NCBI GenBank assembly: GCA_005880175.1
Contig: VBJR01000104.1
Span: 1-12,456 of the forward strand
Length of the DNA: 12,456 nt
Source of the DNA: Chloroflexota bacterium
Lineage (GTDB): Bacteria > Chloroflexota > Dormibacteria > Dormibacterales > Dormibacteraceae
Reading direction: 5' to 3'
Part shown: in pieces, positions 12,267-12,456 of the stretch
Layout of the letters: each line of letters begins with the position of its first letter
Numbering within the stretch: position 1 is the first letter of the stretch
The notes under the pieces: model-generated
What the model was told of the DNA's origin: nothing
Seen by the model: the letters and a program-made list of their open reading frames with translations, nothing else
Database searches by the model: none
Position numbers and translations under genes: made by a program

Positions 12267-12456
12267 ACCCTCGCATCGTCATCATCGGCGCCGGCCCGAC
12301 CGGCCTCGGCGCCGCGTACCGGCTGCAGGAGCTCGGATACACCAACTGGGCGGTCTACGAGCGCAGCTCGTTCGTCGGCGGCCTCGCGTCCAGCCAGACG
12401 GACGCGGCCGGGTTCACGTATGACATCGGCGGCCACGTGATGTTCTCGCACTACGA
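12263..12456 (+). CDS. FAD/NAD-binding oxidoreductase, UDP-galactopyranose mutase or protoporphyrinogen oxidase-like (3' truncated)
   Basis: Only the first 64 residues are in the window. RIVIIGAGPTGLGAAYRLQE (4-23) is a dinucleotide-binding G-x-G-x-x-G fold; YERSSFVGGLASS is the acidic end of the second strand plus the GG-L-A/S motif of flavin amine oxidases and mutases; DIGGHVMFSHY resembles the G-G-H segment that contacts the flavin in UDP-galactopyranose mutase-type proteins. In a polysaccharide locus such a protein most likely interconverts or oxidises a nucleotide sugar. The start ATG 12263 overlaps the glycosyltransferase stop, and GGAG lies at 12254-12257. The substrate-binding part is missing, so the exact family is open. 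Confidence 0.78.
   Translation, partial: MNPRIVIIGAGPTGLGAAYRLQELGYTNWAVYERSSFVGGLASSQTDAAGFTYDIGGHVMFSHY

Overview
The window comes from a very GC-rich bacterium. Third codon positions are almost all G or C, GTG starts are common, neighbouring genes overlap by GTGA or ATGA, and at least one promoter sits so close to its start codon that the mRNA should be leaderless. This fits an actinobacterium, perhaps class Thermoleophilia, but that placement is an inference: there is no rRNA or other marker in the window. The region is part of an exopolysaccharide or capsule locus.

Layout. (1) Bases 1-995, + strand: the C-terminus of a chain-length-determinant (Wzz-like) membrane protein, overlapping by GTGA with a CpsD/MinD-like P-loop protein. 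(2) Bases 4707-1176, - strand, meeting (1) tail to tail: a second Wzz-like protein, a second CpsD-like protein, a 46-residue two-helix membrane protein and a Wzy/O-antigen-ligase family polymerase, packed with gaps of 2-4 bases. (3) Bases 4895-7560, + strand, divergent from (2): a membrane-anchored GH44 glycoside hydrolase overlapping a family 2 glycosyltransferase. (4) Bases 7566-7964: a gene-free stretch built as a degenerate nested inverted repeat of about 400 bp. (5) Bases 9309-7960, - strand: a secreted, cysteine-rich, C-terminally anchored protein of unknown function with a possible nonsense mutation in its signal peptide. Divergent from it is an uncharacterised multi-pass membrane protein (9425-10267). 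(6) Bases 11139-10264, - strand: a SAM methyltransferase whose stop codon shares the bases CTAG with the stop of the membrane protein. (7) Bases 11322-12456, + strand: a second GT2 glycosyltransferase overlapping by ATGA with a truncated FAD/NAD-binding oxidoreductase resembling UDP-galactopyranose mutase or protoporphyrinogen oxidase.

How the genes may work together: the glycosyltransferases and the sugar-modifying flavoprotein and methyltransferase would build and decorate repeat units; the Wzy-like protein would polymerise them; the two Wzz/CpsD pairs would control length and export; the GH44 enzyme could trim or release a beta-glucan-like product outside the membrane. No initiating phosphoglycosyltransferase, flippase or outer-membrane exporter is visible here.

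The points most worth a second look are: both CpsD-like proteins have Arg in place of the P-loop Lys and share a C-terminal T-x-x-P-x-W-x-R-R-L motif in place of a tyrosine tail; the tiny membrane protein between CpsD-like and Wzy; the nested inverted-repeat element; and the interrupted signal peptide of the cysteine-rich protein.
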